The notes: generated from the sequence alone by a model not told the origin. 64,000 nucleotides of DNA from CAZHHH01 sp052400685 (GCA_052400685.1 JBQTGJ010000003.1), one strand, 5' to 3'. Positions 51,248 through 62,119 are shown, numbered from the stretch's first letter. Numbers and translations: made by a program.

Positions 51248-52936
51248 TTATTTCGTAAATCCGGGATTCTGAGTTAATGCCTCATTTAATTCCATGGCCG
51301 AAAGAGGAATCGGGCGCAGTAACTTTTGTTGACCATCAGCGCCAACAAAGAGATCGCTTGAGTTGATATCCGGGTTATACATAAGACAATTGTCAATCAA
51401 TTTGCCGGTACGTTTAAGATCTACCCATCGATGATTTTCGCCTGCTAATTCACGTGCTCTCTCATCCAGAATAAAATCAATAGTCATGTCTTCTGTGGCT
51501 ACTTCAGACGCTTTGGCGCGTGTGCGAACAGCATTGACATACGGCACAGCTTCCCCTGGTTTGCCTGCTTTAATAAGTGCTTCGGCAGCAATTAAATAGG
51601 TTTCTGATAACCGAGCCAGGTAAACATCGCGCATGCTACATGTGGTGCTGAAATACTTCGCAGAAGTTTTATCATCAAACTTTTTAAAGCAAGAGACTCC
51701 AAATACATCGTTTACCATTTTGTCTTCATATGAAGTAACGACGATGGCGCTTTTGTCTTTATTAAAGTTGGGTCCGCTTTCCGTCATTGGTATAATGTAT
51801 GAGTCGGCACGATTTTCAGGGTCGGCAGCACGCCAGGCTGCGGTGTCGCTTACTAGCCATTCGGGTGGGTAGTAAGCAAATACCTTGGTGTTGGCTAAAT
51901 CAGCATTGTAATAGTCGAAGTAATGGTTATAAAGTGTAACCATGAAAGTTCCTTCATATCTTTCGTCGTTGGGATCATCGGCAAATAGTTGATGCATTCT
52001 TAATGTAGGGGTAAGGGTAGAGGTACAGTATTTATGTCCTGCTTCGGGACCATCAAGGTATGTGCTGAAATGGGCTTGTTGTTTGGATCCGTCACTTGAG
52101 GGATCGGAGACCGATGTCTCACTGTAAACTACTGAAAAGATAATTTCATCGTTTTGTTCATTATCTATATCCATTAATTCAGCAAAGGGCAGTGTGAGCT
52201 GATCACTGGCTGCAATTACCTGATCGGAATACAATCTGGCATTATTGAAATCTTCGTTGCTGTTTGTGAGGTATCCTATTGAAAGATAAGCTTTTGCTAA
52301 AAAATGCATAGCGGCCCGTTTGTCTGCATGTCCAAAGTTTGAATCGGTAGCCTTGTCAAGTAGGGCACTTCCCGAGCCCGATAGATCGGACAGTTCGTCG
52401 ATGATAAATTGATAAACTTCTTCAGCTTCGGTGCGAGGTGTTGCTGGCATTGCTCCCGATATACGTTCTTTAATTAACACTACGTCGCCAAATTGTTCAA
52501 CTAGCAGAAAATAGTAATAGGCACGCAGAAAACGGGCTTCATCAATATACTGATCTTTTTCTGCAAAATCAGAAACTATGTTTCCATAATAAATTACATC
52601 ATTGGCAAGGCTAATGGCACTGTAGCAATCAGAATAGAAGGTTGAAATACTTGATACAGTATTATTGTAGCCACTGCCGTACAGGCCAATGTCGTCAACG
52701 GCAGTTCTTCCTGATGCAAAAAGGTCGGTGCCGGCACAGAAGACCCAGGGATCGCCGCCATAGGTGGTACGCAGACTTGAATAGGCACTGTTAATAAGGC
52801 TTGTAAAGCCATCTTCTGTCCCGTAAAAATCGGACTGCGGAACATTTGACCTATTATCCTGATCGAGATAATCTGAACAGCCTGCAATCATAAAAGATAA
52901 TAGGATCGAAAACAAGAATATTTTATTTGAATTCAT
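51248..52936 (-). CDS. SusD/RagB-family nutrient-binding lipoprotein (pair 1)
   Basis: A 562-residue outer-membrane lipoprotein with signal LFSILLSFMIAGC, lipidated Cys at residue 20. Family features are SDYLDQDNRSNVPQSDFYGT after the Cys, EARFLRAYYYFLLVEQFGDVVL near 133-154 (a TPR-like helix of SusD), the repeat pair AAMHFLAKAYLSIGYL, and the C-terminal ILDERARELAGENHRWVDLKRTG followed by LRPIPLSAMELN. It covers the SusC channel from outside and captures a glycan or peptide. It lies 12 nt downstream of its susC. No glycosidase, sulfatase or regulator adjoins, so the substrate cannot be inferred. The tRNA-Leu lies just beyond. Confidence 0.93.
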   Translation of the reverse strand: MNSNKIFLFSILLSFMIAGCSDYLDQDNRSNVPQSDFYGTEDGFTSLINSAYSSLRTTYGGDPWVFCAGTDLFASGRTAVDDIGLYGSGYNNTVSSISTFYSDCYSAISLANDVIYYGNIVSDFAEKDQYIDEARFLRAYYYFLLVEQFGDVVLIKERISGAMPATPRTEAEEVYQFIIDELSDLSGSGSALLDKATDSNFGHADKRAAMHFLAKAYLSIGYLTNSNEDFNNARLYSDQVIAASDQLTLPFAELMDIDNEQNDEIIFSVVYSETSVSDPSSDGSKQQAHFSTYLDGPEAGHKYCTSTLTPTLRMHQLFADDPNDERYEGTFMVTLYNHYFDYYNADLANTKVFAYYPPEWLVSDTAAWRAADPENRADSYIIPMTESGPNFNKDKSAIVVTSYEDKMVNDVFGVSCFKKFDDKTSAKYFSTTCSMRDVYLARLSETYLIAAEALIKAGKPGEAVPYVNAVRTRAKASEVATEDMTIDFILDERARELAGENHRWVDLKRTGKLIDNCLMYNPDINSSDLFVGADGQQKLLRPIPLSAMELNEALTQNPGFTK

Positions 52937-52948
52937 AAGATTTCAGTT

Positions 52949-55900
52949 TTAGAATTTTAAGTTTACCCCAAATTGATATGTAATAGAGCTAGGTCCTCCA
53001 GTACCGTCGGTAAGGCTGGCGTCAGCCCATTCAGGATCAAAACCCTTATAATCGGTAAAAGTAAATGGATTTAGTACATTGCAGTATACACGCATATGCG
53101 CAATTTTTATTTGCTCCATCCATTTTTGAGGCATGGTGTAACCAATGGTTATGTTTTTAACTTTAACGAAAGAGGCATCAACATATTGGTTGGTGTACAA
53201 TTCTTTATGTTTTCCTGTTCCCCAGCCATAACCACCTCCATGGTGATTGGGTCGGTCATTATCCGGATATGGATAGGAGCCCATTTGGCCTGCTGTATTA
53301 ATAATTGTAGAACCGTCACTGTTTAGACCCCCAAGAGTGGGATTGCCTTCGGGTACATAAAAATCCATACTTAATTTAGTCCTACCTCGGTCTGAATAGT
53401 CAGTAAATTCAGCCATAAACGGACTAGCAACAGTACTTCCTTGTTTGGTATAGATAGAGAATGAGAAATCGATGTTTTTATAGGTCATATTTGAGTTGAA
53501 ACTTCCCGTCCAGTCTGGAAGAGCATGTCCCTGAATGATTCTGTCGTCGCTATCAATGACATTATCATCATTTTGATTGACGATTTTCATGCTGCCTTCA
53601 TAAAAGCCATAGGTGGTGTATAATGAAGGGTCGTTAGCAAGATCCTGTGCGGTTGTAATACCATCATACTCCAATTCATACATAACGTCAATAGGTTGTC
53701 CTATAAACCATTTGTTGGCCACAATATCTTCCTTTTTCCCGTTCAGTTCAAGTATTTCATTTTTGTTTTTGGAGAATGTGAAAGAAGTTTCCCACCTGAA
53801 ATTTGATGTTTTGACATTTAATGTATTAAGCATTAGTTCAATACCCGTATTTTTGACTTTCCCTACGTTATTCCACATTGTGCCACCTAAAGCACCCATT
53901 TCAACAGGTATTTTTTGTTCCATCAACAGATCTTCAGATGTTCTGTTGTACCAGTCGATAGATCCATTAACACGGTTATTAAAAATACCATAGTCAAGAC
54001 CAACGTTAAATTCTTTGGTCTTTTCCCAGGTTAAATCTTCATTGACAAAGTTTGAAGGACCATAGCCTCCTGCCAGCTCCTGATTAAATGAATACCAGTA
54101 TTTTGTACTAGCCAGAGGTTGGGTTGTGTAAGCACCAATAGAGGCGTTGTTGCCTGAAACTCCGTAGCTTACTCGTGTTTTGAGGTTTGAAAGCCATGCT
54201 AAGTTGTCTTTAATAAAGCTTTCTTCGTTTAAACGCCAGGCCAGTGCCATAGAGGGGAAAGCGCCCCATTTATTGTCTTCAGAAAATTTTGAACTTCCAT
54301 CCCAACGTGAAGATATGGTTGCCAGATATTTGTTTTTAAACGAATAATTGGCTCTAAGAATGTAAGAGAGCATAGTAATCTTACTGTATGAGCTGTTCGG
54401 ATCTTGAATACTGGCTGCTGCACCTAAATTATACCATTCTGTGGCAAAAGGAAAATCAATTCCTGTAAGGCCATCGTCCTGGTACTCGCTGCTATACATA
54501 CTAACAACTCCTAGTAAGTTAATGTTATGGTCGTTAAATGTTTTAGCATATTCTAACTGATTATCCCAAGTGTAAGAGAAATTTTCCTTGTTGGTGATAG
54601 TTGACTGGTGGGTGCGTGTTTTTGAGTTTACTTCAGCATCAGGTCCATACCATTGTCCTCGTTTGCTGTGCATATAGCTGGGTGAAAAAGTTGTTTTTAA
54701 ATTTAATCCTTTTATTGGACTGTATTGTAAGTATATGTTGGTGAGAATGTTGTATGTCCGAGTCTCGTCGGCTGAATTTAGTCTGTCGACCAAAGGACTA
54801 ACCGTACTAGAGAATCCGGTTGGATATCGAGCGTCTTTACCCGGTTGGTAATTGAGTTCTCCGTTTTCATCGTAGGGCAGCCAGTAGTCGTTAACTCTAA
54901 AGCTATTAATGACTGAATTTTGGCTGCCATAGTCCTGATTCGTTACTGCCAGATTTATGGAGATTCCAGTTGTAAATTTTTCATTTAACTCACTGTTGAT
55001 GACGGCTTTGACGTTTGTGCGATCGTATTTATCACCCAGAATGCCATCTTCTTCCTGACGACCGATACCCATGTGGTAAGAAATGTTATCAGTGTTTCCT
55101 GCAATATTCAAATAATGATTTTGTTGGGTTCCTTCGGTCAGCATTAAGTCGCGCCAGTCAATGAAATCTTCATTTCGATACATTTCCTTCATGGTATCAC
55201 TGTTGCCAGCCCAAACGTTAGCAATACTTCCGTCGGTAATTGATCTTGTTACTGAGCCATCGGGATTGATCGTGGTATCAGTATAGCGCATAAAACGATA
55301 AGCTGCCCATTCGCGTCCGTCCATAAAATCAGGCATGCGGGCTACTTTTTTGGTTCCGTAGTATCCATCGTAGGTCACGGTAAATTTCTTACCACTACCC
55401 GGTTTGGCCGATTTGGTTGTTACCAATACCACTCCATTGGTAGCTCTTGAACCATAGATTGCTGTTGATGAGGCATCTTTTAAAATATCAATTTTTTCGA
55501 TATCGGACGGATTTAAAAAGTTGATATTGTCTGTTATAATTCCATCAACAACATATAAGGGTTCTCCGCCCTGTAATGAACTTTTTCCTCTTATTTGAAT
55601 TTTAAATCCGTCGCCCGGCCGGCTGGAACTTTGTGAGATGTCTACGCCGGCTACCTGCCCTTGTAAAGATTCCATGACGGTGGTTGAACCTTTGGCCGTC
55701 AGTTTTTCGCTTTCAACTGAACCGACTGAACCTGTAAGGTCAGATTTTCTCATAACGCCATAACCTACAGCGACGACTTCATCAAGGTTTATGAAGCTTT
55801 CGTCAAGCACAACCGATAAAATCGTTTGGCTCCCAATGGGTACAGTCAGCTCTTTAAACCCAATGAATGAAAAGGTTAATGAAGCCTTTTCTGCATTGGA

Positions 55901-56101
55901 AACATTCAATGAAAATTCTCCATCTGCATTTGTGATTGTTCCATTGGTGGTTCCTGATATTATAACATTAACTCCTGGTAATGGGAGCCCCTGGGAATCG
56001 GAAACTTTCCCCGAGATTGATTTTGTTGTTTGTGCCAGAACAGCTGATGAAAGCATCAGTGTGGCGACAAAAACAAAACATTTAAAAATACTTTTTTTCA
56101 T
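52949..56101 (-). CDS. SusC/RagA-family TonB-dependent transporter (pair 1)
   Basis: A 1050-residue outer-membrane transporter. The signal peptide MKKSIFKCFVFVATLMLSS is followed by a carboxypeptidase-D-like regulatory domain (KVSDSQGLPLPGVNVIISG, residues 33-110). The TonB-box region is LDEVVAVGYGVMRKSDLTGS and the plug domain has the SusC/RagA signature IEKIDILKDASSTAIYGSRA near 210. A 22-strand barrel follows, ending in SSITYQFGVNLKF with the usual terminal Phe. It imports a bound oligomer with energy from TonB. It is followed by its susD after 12 nt. It is clearly related to, but not a recent copy of, the SusC at 59039-62119. Confidence 0.95.
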   Translation of the reverse strand: MKKSIFKCFVFVATLMLSSAVLAQTTKSISGKVSDSQGLPLPGVNVIISGTTNGTITNADGEFSLNVSNAEKASLTFSFIGFKELTVPIGSQTILSVVLDESFINLDEVVAVGYGVMRKSDLTGSVGSVESEKLTAKGSTTVMESLQGQVAGVDISQSSSRPGDGFKIQIRGKSSLQGGEPLYVVDGIITDNINFLNPSDIEKIDILKDASSTAIYGSRATNGVVLVTTKSAKPGSGKKFTVTYDGYYGTKKVARMPDFMDGREWAAYRFMRYTDTTINPDGSVTRSITDGSIANVWAGNSDTMKEMYRNEDFIDWRDLMLTEGTQQNHYLNIAGNTDNISYHMGIGRQEEDGILGDKYDRTNVKAVINSELNEKFTTGISINLAVTNQDYGSQNSVINSFRVNDYWLPYDENGELNYQPGKDARYPTGFSSTVSPLVDRLNSADETRTYNILTNIYLQYSPIKGLNLKTTFSPSYMHSKRGQWYGPDAEVNSKTRTHQSTITNKENFSYTWDNQLEYAKTFNDHNINLLGVVSMYSSEYQDDGLTGIDFPFATEWYNLGAAASIQDPNSSYSKITMLSYILRANYSFKNKYLATISSRWDGSSKFSEDNKWGAFPSMALAWRLNEESFIKDNLAWLSNLKTRVSYGVSGNNASIGAYTTQPLASTKYWYSFNQELAGGYGPSNFVNEDLTWEKTKEFNVGLDYGIFNNRVNGSIDWYNRTSEDLLMEQKIPVEMGALGGTMWNNVGKVKNTGIELMLNTLNVKTSNFRWETSFTFSKNKNEILELNGKKEDIVANKWFIGQPIDVMYELEYDGITTAQDLANDPSLYTTYGFYEGSMKIVNQNDDNVIDSDDRIIQGHALPDWTGSFNSNMTYKNIDFSFSIYTKQGSTVASPFMAEFTDYSDRGRTKLSMDFYVPEGNPTLGGLNSDGSTIINTAGQMGSYPYPDNDRPNHHGGGYGWGTGKHKELYTNQYVDASFVKVKNITIGYTMPQKWMEQIKIAHMRVYCNVLNPFTFTDYKGFDPEWADASLTDGTGGPSSITYQFGVNLKF

Positions 56102-56316
56102 ATTCTAAGATTTAATGGTTGTTATAAATGATTTTAACATCTATTTGCAATTGTAGCGAATTCTCGTTAGTTCAAAGTGTGTTTATTTGATAAATTATGT
56201 GTGGTATTTTGTTTAATTGATTGTTGTTGTGTATTAGTTTGTTGTGTTATAGCTAGTGAGGGAGGATTATGTGCAAGTAAAATGGCGGAGCCATAATCTC
56301 CATTTTTAGCATGGTT

Positions 56317-56890
56317 TTATATTATTATCAGAGTTGACAAAAGGACTCTAAAGTTAAATATTGAATCTGATAAAATCTTTGGGATTGGTTTTGTATTCTG
56401 TTCAAAGGGATTATCCAATAATCGGTTCAGTTCAAATTTCACCAAGAGATTTAATTTTAGAAAGGCAACCCGATTAGACATACACCAGTCATGTTTTGTA
56501 GAAGCCTTGAGATATAGAGTAATCATTGCTGTCCAAATCTGAATTAAAACTGCGTTAGTCGATGCGTCTGGAAAGAATTTGATGTTCAGCAATTGTTTTA
56601 TGCCTTTGAAGAATTGCTCAATCACCCATTGGGTTTTGTCCAGATCCGATGTGGTATTTGCTGACCAAGTAAATTGGTTGGTGATTTGTTCTATGGTTTG
56701 TAGGTTGATTTCATCCCAAACAACAACACGTCTGAGTCTTTTTTAATATTGTCTTTGGGTTTTCGCGTACTCCAGTTCGAAGTATTCGTCAACACGTATA
56801 TGTTGATGTCAGTTTTAAGGGAGCTCTCGTTCACCAAGGAGGTAACCAATTTGTTTTTTTATGCTTTGATACCACAAAAATAATCGCTCC
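56317..56890 (-). pseudogene. IS4-type transposase remnant
   Basis: Minus-strand coding fragments with several stops and frameshifts. The best part reads LDKTQWVIEQFFKGIKQLLN and then FPDASTNAVLIQIWTAMITL. This matches the C-terminal end of IS4-family transposases (pattern Y-x-x-R-W-x-I-E-x-F-F-K-x-I-K-Q-x-L, then S-x-N-A-V-x-x-Q-I-W). Upstream pieces RRVVVWDEINLQTIEQITNQ and VLTNTSNWS lie in different frames. The N-terminal half and the inverted repeats are gone, so it cannot move. Its place between two SusCD pairs suggests past mobility in this region. Confidence 0.75.
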
Positions 56891-56956
56891 GAGAAACTGA
56901 AGCCTAATTGGTTTTATTTACGACAGATGTGATTATTATGTCATTTTGCAAAAGAT

Positions 56957-56982
56957 AAAGGCCACCTCGAAAGGTGGCCTTT
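56957..56982 (-). terminator. Terminator of the second SusCD pair
   Basis: AAAGGCCACCT pairs with AGGTGGCCTTT (11-bp perfect stem, CGAA loop), 20 bases past the susD stop. Confidence 0.85.
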
Positions 56983-57001
56983 ATTGGATTTAGGGTATAG
57001 A

Positions 57002-59020
57002 TTAGTATTCCGGATTTTGCCAAAATCCACTGCCTGGCGTTACACTATAGTTGGTAACGGCATCGATTTGAGTTTGTGGTATCGGACGTAATAAGTGATG
57101 TTCATCAATTTGTCCTGCGGCTTGTGCATTATAGGATTTAACTCTGTTAACCAGTGTTTTGGTGCGTTTTAAATCGAACCAGCGCTGTTGTTCGCCACAC
57201 AATTCTATGGCACGTTCTTCCAGAATAGTTTCTAAAGTTGCAGTTCCAGTTAATTGATTTTCATCTTCCATACCAGGAATAGCTCTCACTTTTCGTAGTT
57301 CATTTATGGTGCTCATGGCATCTCCGTTCCCTGTATATAGTTGGCATTCAGCTTTAATCAGGTACATCTCGGCTAACCTTATCACAACTGCATCTCGTTT
57401 TGAAATGTCGTGTGTGGGATAATTAGGGTCAAAGACATCGTTTAGGAATTTTTTAATACCAGGAAATGAACACCAACCTCCGATTTTGTACGAGTTGTAT
57501 CGATCATCACCATATACACTTGATGTTGCTTTAGCGGTTTCCGTAGGAAGAGCTGTTGCTGGATTCATTGTGGTGTAAATAGGTATGTCACCATTTGCCA
57601 TGAATTGAACGCGATAACGATCCTTTGCCCATGCCTGAAGTGATATGCCTTCTGGTGAATCACCGTCCAATGGGGCATAGAATATTGCCGTATCCAGTAT
57701 GTTTGGATAGTTTTTAGAACTGCCTTCCAAACCGGGTGCAATGGTATAAGCGTTTAACAGAGTCGCTTCCGGGCGTTGATCTGTGTCGCGATTTTTTTCG
57801 AGGAGTTGCCAAAGGTATAATGAAGGCAGGTAACGGGTAAAGCCACGGCTATATGGAGAATAGTATTCGGCAACTCGTATCATTTCTTTGGTTACGTAGT
57901 GTTCAATATAGAATGTTTTTTCGTTGAGGGCACGTACAAACGTTTCATTACCATTGTTTCCAAGGTCAGAGGCTCCATTATTCCACATACCGACGAACAT
58001 AAGAAGCATGGCATTTCCACCTCGTGAGTAACCGGTTCTTGTAATCAGAGAATTGTAATCGAGAGGCTCCCCTTCTGTGTCTTTTCTATACCGTTTGGGG
58101 ATACAATTGGCCGTTGTGGAGATGTCAGAAGAATATGTAACCCCCCAAATAGCTTCTAGATTGGATGTGACGTCTTCGTTGTTTAAAGTCCAGGTGTCAG
58201 CATAATTACTGTAAAATTCTGCAATTCCACTTCCAATAACATCTTGAGCTTCTGTTTGAGCTAAAGTATAAAGGTTTTGACCCGAATATTTTGTATTTGA
58301 GGTAATGCTGTTTGGCCCTAACCAGGATGCGGCATATAACAAAACTCTGGCTTTAAGTGCGCGGGCAGCCCAATAGTTTGCCCGACCATCCGCTTTTGTC
58401 ATGTAGCCGGCTGTTTCAAACGCGGTTACAGCATTATCTAAATCAGCTAAGATTTTACTGTAAACTTGTTCTTCAGGAAGTCTGTCGGGATTGTATTCGA
58501 TATAGGATTGAGCTTCTTCATTATATGGTACAGGACCCCAGATGTTTACTATATGCCAGTAATAAAAGGCGCGCAGAAAGTATGCTTCACCCAAATATTG
58601 ACTTTTTTTTGTATCGTTCAGAATCTCATTTAATGGGACGTATTTTAAAACGTTGTTACAAACATCAACAGCACTGAAGAATAGTTCCCAGTAATGATCC
58701 AGGCTTGCATTATCACTGGTATTCATGTCTAAACTTTCGGCTGTTAAATTATAGGAGTTTAACGATTTTTGTTTGTTGTCGTAACCATAATAAAATAGAT
58801 CGGTTCCCATTTCTGATAAACCTAATCCGGCTTCTTTTCCATACCATCCGCGTGCAAAGCTGTAAGCAGAGGCGACAAGGCCATCAATTCCTGCGCTTGT
58901 TGCGTACGATAGCTCTGGTGCTGCACCAACTTTCACCTCTTCTTCCAAAAAATCAGAACATGAAGGCGTGACTATTATTAGTGCTAAAACAGTAATAAGA
59001 CTATATATTTTCTTTTTCAT
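57002..59020 (-). CDS. SusD/RagB-family nutrient-binding lipoprotein (pair 2)
   Basis: This 672-residue lipoprotein has the signal LITVLALIIVTPSC with lipidated Cys at 21. It is about 110 residues longer than its neighbour at 51248-52936, with extra loops between residues 280 and 470. SusD landmarks are YLGEAYFLRAFYYWHIVNIWGPVPYNE (residues 142-168 by eye), KARVLLYAASWLGPNS, and the C-terminal LEERAIELCGEQQRWFDLKRTK with LLRPIPQTQIDAV. It binds its ligand at the cell surface and works with the SusC upstream, 18 nt away. The larger size suggests a different or bulkier ligand than pair 1. Confidence 0.93.
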   Translation of the reverse strand: MKKKIYSLITVLALIIVTPSCSDFLEEEVKVGAAPELSYATSAGIDGLVASAYSFARGWYGKEAGLGLSEMGTDLFYYGYDNKQKSLNSYNLTAESLDMNTSDNASLDHYWELFFSAVDVCNNVLKYVPLNEILNDTKKSQYLGEAYFLRAFYYWHIVNIWGPVPYNEEAQSYIEYNPDRLPEEQVYSKILADLDNAVTAFETAGYMTKADGRANYWAARALKARVLLYAASWLGPNSITSNTKYSGQNLYTLAQTEAQDVIGSGIAEFYSNYADTWTLNNEDVTSNLEAIWGVTYSSDISTTANCIPKRYRKDTEGEPLDYNSLITRTGYSRGGNAMLLMFVGMWNNGASDLGNNGNETFVRALNEKTFYIEHYVTKEMIRVAEYYSPYSRGFTRYLPSLYLWQLLEKNRDTDQRPEATLLNAYTIAPGLEGSSKNYPNILDTAIFYAPLDGDSPEGISLQAWAKDRYRVQFMANGDIPIYTTMNPATALPTETAKATSSVYGDDRYNSYKIGGWCSFPGIKKFLNDVFDPNYPTHDISKRDAVVIRLAEMYLIKAECQLYTGNGDAMSTINELRKVRAIPGMEDENQLTGTATLETILEERAIELCGEQQRWFDLKRTKTLVNRVKSYNAQAAGQIDEHHLLRPIPQTQIDAVTNYSVTPGSGFWQNPEY

Positions 59021-59038
59021 TTGTATACCTTTTAAGGA

Positions 59039-62000
59039 TTAGAATTGAACATTAATACCGAAAACCATTTGTTTAGCTAACGGAAAGTTAATTGATCCGT
59101 CTCGTTCAGAGTCATAATTACTAACACTGCTGAAGGTGAAATAATTTTTTAATGACCCGTAAATTTTTATTTTATTTATACCTACGCGCTCTAACATATT
59201 TGTTGGGAGACTATATGCTAGGGTAATATCCTTGATCTTTAAATAGTTTGCTTTCTCGTAAAGCAATGAAGTGCCATAGCTTCCGTATGTGGCGCTTTCG
59301 GTTCCCGGATTGGGGAATTTTGCGTTCGTGTTATTTGGCGTCCAGTAGTCCAGATCACCCCAGTTAGCTGATTCAAAATTTAATTGGGAATTCATATCAT
59401 ATTGCATATATCCACCAACTCGTGCGTACACAAGAACAGATAGCGCTAAATTCTTATAGCTAAAGTTGTTATTCATTCCAAAAATATGTTTTGGTGATCG
59501 GTTGTATACAACTTTATCTTCATCGTCAATTTTTCCATCGTCATTTTGGTCCACTATTTTAATGGTCCCGGGAGCGCCGTATGCCGAAATATATTCGGGC
59601 GAGCTATCGGGATGACGATCTTGCCATTCTGCAAGGTAATTGGCATATTCATTAATATCCCAATTGCCATTGGCTTTGTAATCGTAGTAAATACTTACTG
59701 GTTCACCGATGATGTGAGCTGTTCGTCCAATAATGTTTTTTTCAATGCCATCGGCCAGACCTGTAACTTCATCCTTGAAGGAGGAATATGACCAGTTTAT
59801 ATCCCATGAGAAATTGGTGCTTTTAAAGATATAAGTGTTTAGAGATATTTCGATTCCGCTGGCTTTTGTTTCCCCTATATTATCGATGATACTTGGGTAT
59901 GTAGATGTTGGAGGCGCGCTTTTGAAGTAAAGTAAATCTTTCGTTTTACTTGTAAAGAAGTCAATATTACCTGAGACTCTGTTATTGAAGAGTCCAAAGT
60001 CAATTCCATAGTTATAGGCAGATGTGGTTTCCCATTTTAGGTTCGCATTGGCAAAGTTGCTTGGAAGGTTTGCCGGTATATCGCTGCCATTGATATAGTA
60101 GTAATATTGGCGCTCACTTAACATACCTAACGTTTCATATGGCTTGATGGCAGAGTTTCCTGTGGCACCCCACGATAAGCGAAGTTTTAAATTCGTCAAC
60201 CAGTTATTAGTGGTAGACATAAATGATTCTTCGTTAATGCGCCATGCGCCTGATATGGAAGGGAAATAACCCCATTTATTACCAGACGCAAGCGTTGAGG
60301 CACCGTCTGCGCGTACTGAAGCTGTTAATAGGTATTTTTCTGTGTAATTGTAATTAAGGCGTCCAAAATAGGATATACGAGATTCTTTTTCGTAATCACT
60401 GGTTGTTGTGGAAGTTGAAATTTTAGAGAGATCGTAAAAGGCACTTTCGTAATAGTGCTCTCTTCCAGCATCGCCGGAGGTGATATTTTGTTCGTATACT
60501 TTTTGATCCATACTATGTCCTAACATGGCCGTTAGATCATGAAATGAATCGGAAAAGTTTGTGTGATAACTTAAAATATTCTCCCAGGTGTATTTTGTGC
60601 TATTTTGGTATTCAGAAGAAATATAGCTGGTGCCAGGAGATTGATAACGTGCTACACTTTGGTAATCCTGATACGTCCCAATACGGGAATTTGATCGGTC
60701 TAATGCAAATGTGGTTTTAAAATGAATACCTGTTATAGGTGTAATTTCAAGGTATGAAATACCGAAAAACCGAGTTGATTCCGTGTTTTTTTGATAGGCA
60801 CCTTCCACTTCATCCAGTAATGGATTGGCGTGAGCTGCATAACGCGGGTTCGGAGTTTCAATAATTTCCCCATCCTGAGTGTAGGCGTGCGCTATTGATG
60901 TCATTTTTAGTGCTTGTCCGAAAACGCTTGAATTACGGGCATCATGATCTTTGTAAGTGTACATAATATTTGTACCAACTTTAAAGTTGTCGCTTATTTT
61001 ATGGTCGATTGTTGTTTTGATATTGTATCGGTCAAGTTCATCATTTTTCATAAGGCCTTCTTCATACATCGCTCCCATGGAAATATTGAAGGTAGTTTTT
61101 TCTGTTCCTCCTGATATCGATACATCATAGCTATGCGTAAGGCCATTTTGAAGGATGATATCTAACCAGTCCGTGTAGGAGCCATCATTGTAAACATCCA
61201 TTTCCGTAAAATCTACCCCGCTTTCTGTTAGTACATCCTCTACGGAATACGAGGTTGCTCCCCATTGTCCTGTTGTTTTGTACACTTCATAATTGGCTGC
61301 ATAATTGGATTTGTCAATTAGTCTTTGAACCTCTTTTAATCCGTACATTACTTTGGGTACATGTGTTGGTTGGTTGGAAGAAACAAATGAATTGAAGTTA
61401 ACAACTGTTTTTCCAGCTTTCCCTTTTTTTGTGGTGATGATAATTACCCCATTTGCACCTTTGCTGCCATAAATAGCTGTAGATGAAGCATCTTTAAGGA
61501 TGTCCATCGTTTCAATGTCAGAAGGATTGATGTCAAGTGTGGAGCCGTATTCTATGCCATCGACCAAAATTAAAGGATCATTGCTGGCAGTTAAGGATCT
61601 GTTGCCTCGCAGGTTTATCGATATACCTGCGCCAGCTTCTCCACTTGATTGTTGAATGTCTACGCCTGGTACGCGTCCCTGTATGGCTTGTATGGCATTA
61701 CTGCCGGTGGTCTTTGATATTTGGTCTGCGCCAACCGACCCGACTGAACCTGTTAAGTCACGTCTTTTTATGACGCCATAGCCAATGGCGACAACTTCGT
61801 CAAGACCAACCAAATCCTCCTCCATGGTGACGTTTAGTGTCGTTTGTGTACCAATAGATACCACCTGCTCTTTAAATCCGATAAATGAAAAGACTAATGA
61901 ATTTTGAGCTGGAGTTTTGAGTTCTAATGAAAATTTTCCTTCAGAATTAGTGATCGTGCCTGTAGTCGAACCCTGAATAACAACGTTAACTCCGGGCAGA

Positions 62001-62119
62001 GGGAGTGACTGTCCGTCTACAACCAGTCCTGTTATTGTCCTGGTAGTTTGTGTGTATGCAATAGTTGATATTAAATATAAGACAACTACCGCTAAACATT
62101 TAATTAGTTTTTTTCTCAT
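59039..62119 (-). CDS. SusC/RagA-family TonB-dependent transporter (pair 2)
   Basis: A 1026-residue outer-membrane transporter with a signal peptide (LIKCLAVVVLYLISTIAYTQ), a carboxypeptidase-D-like domain (LVVDGQSLPLPGVNVVIQG, about 32-105), TonB-box region LDEVVAIGYGVIKRRDLTGS, the plug signature IETMDILKDASSTAIYGSKG near 200 and a C-terminal barrel ending LAKQMVFGINVQF. It shares the plan and many plug residues with pair 1 but differs throughout the barrel loops. An ACATG-atgtta-CATGT inverted repeat at 62143-62158, 24 bases before the ATG, could be an operator, but the evidence is thin. It has no adjacent sigma or anti-sigma gene. Confidence 0.95.
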   Translation of the reverse strand: MRKKLIKCLAVVVLYLISTIAYTQTTRTITGLVVDGQSLPLPGVNVVIQGSTTGTITNSEGKFSLELKTPAQNSLVFSFIGFKEQVVSIGTQTTLNVTMEEDLVGLDEVVAIGYGVIKRRDLTGSVGSVGADQISKTTGSNAIQAIQGRVPGVDIQQSSGEAGAGISINLRGNRSLTASNDPLILVDGIEYGSTLDINPSDIETMDILKDASSTAIYGSKGANGVIIITTKKGKAGKTVVNFNSFVSSNQPTHVPKVMYGLKEVQRLIDKSNYAANYEVYKTTGQWGATSYSVEDVLTESGVDFTEMDVYNDGSYTDWLDIILQNGLTHSYDVSISGGTEKTTFNISMGAMYEEGLMKNDELDRYNIKTTIDHKISDNFKVGTNIMYTYKDHDARNSSVFGQALKMTSIAHAYTQDGEIIETPNPRYAAHANPLLDEVEGAYQKNTESTRFFGISYLEITPITGIHFKTTFALDRSNSRIGTYQDYQSVARYQSPGTSYISSEYQNSTKYTWENILSYHTNFSDSFHDLTAMLGHSMDQKVYEQNITSGDAGREHYYESAFYDLSKISTSTTTSDYEKESRISYFGRLNYNYTEKYLLTASVRADGASTLASGNKWGYFPSISGAWRINEESFMSTTNNWLTNLKLRLSWGATGNSAIKPYETLGMLSERQYYYYINGSDIPANLPSNFANANLKWETTSAYNYGIDFGLFNNRVSGNIDFFTSKTKDLLYFKSAPPTSTYPSIIDNIGETKASGIEISLNTYIFKSTNFSWDINWSYSSFKDEVTGLADGIEKNIIGRTAHIIGEPVSIYYDYKANGNWDINEYANYLAEWQDRHPDSSPEYISAYGAPGTIKIVDQNDDGKIDDEDKVVYNRSPKHIFGMNNNFSYKNLALSVLVYARVGGYMQYDMNSQLNFESANWGDLDYWTPNNTNAKFPNPGTESATYGSYGTSLLYEKANYLKIKDITLAYSLPTNMLERVGINKIKIYGSLKNYFTFSSVSNYDSERDGSINFPLAKQMVFGINVQF

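Larger units (their letters stand above)
56102..57001. other. Gap between SusCD pairs: leader plus IS remnant
   Basis: 900 bases. The left 200 form the leader of susC pair 1 with no clear -7 box. The centre is a decayed transposase (56317-56890). The right end holds a terminator for susD pair 2. Confidence 0.6.
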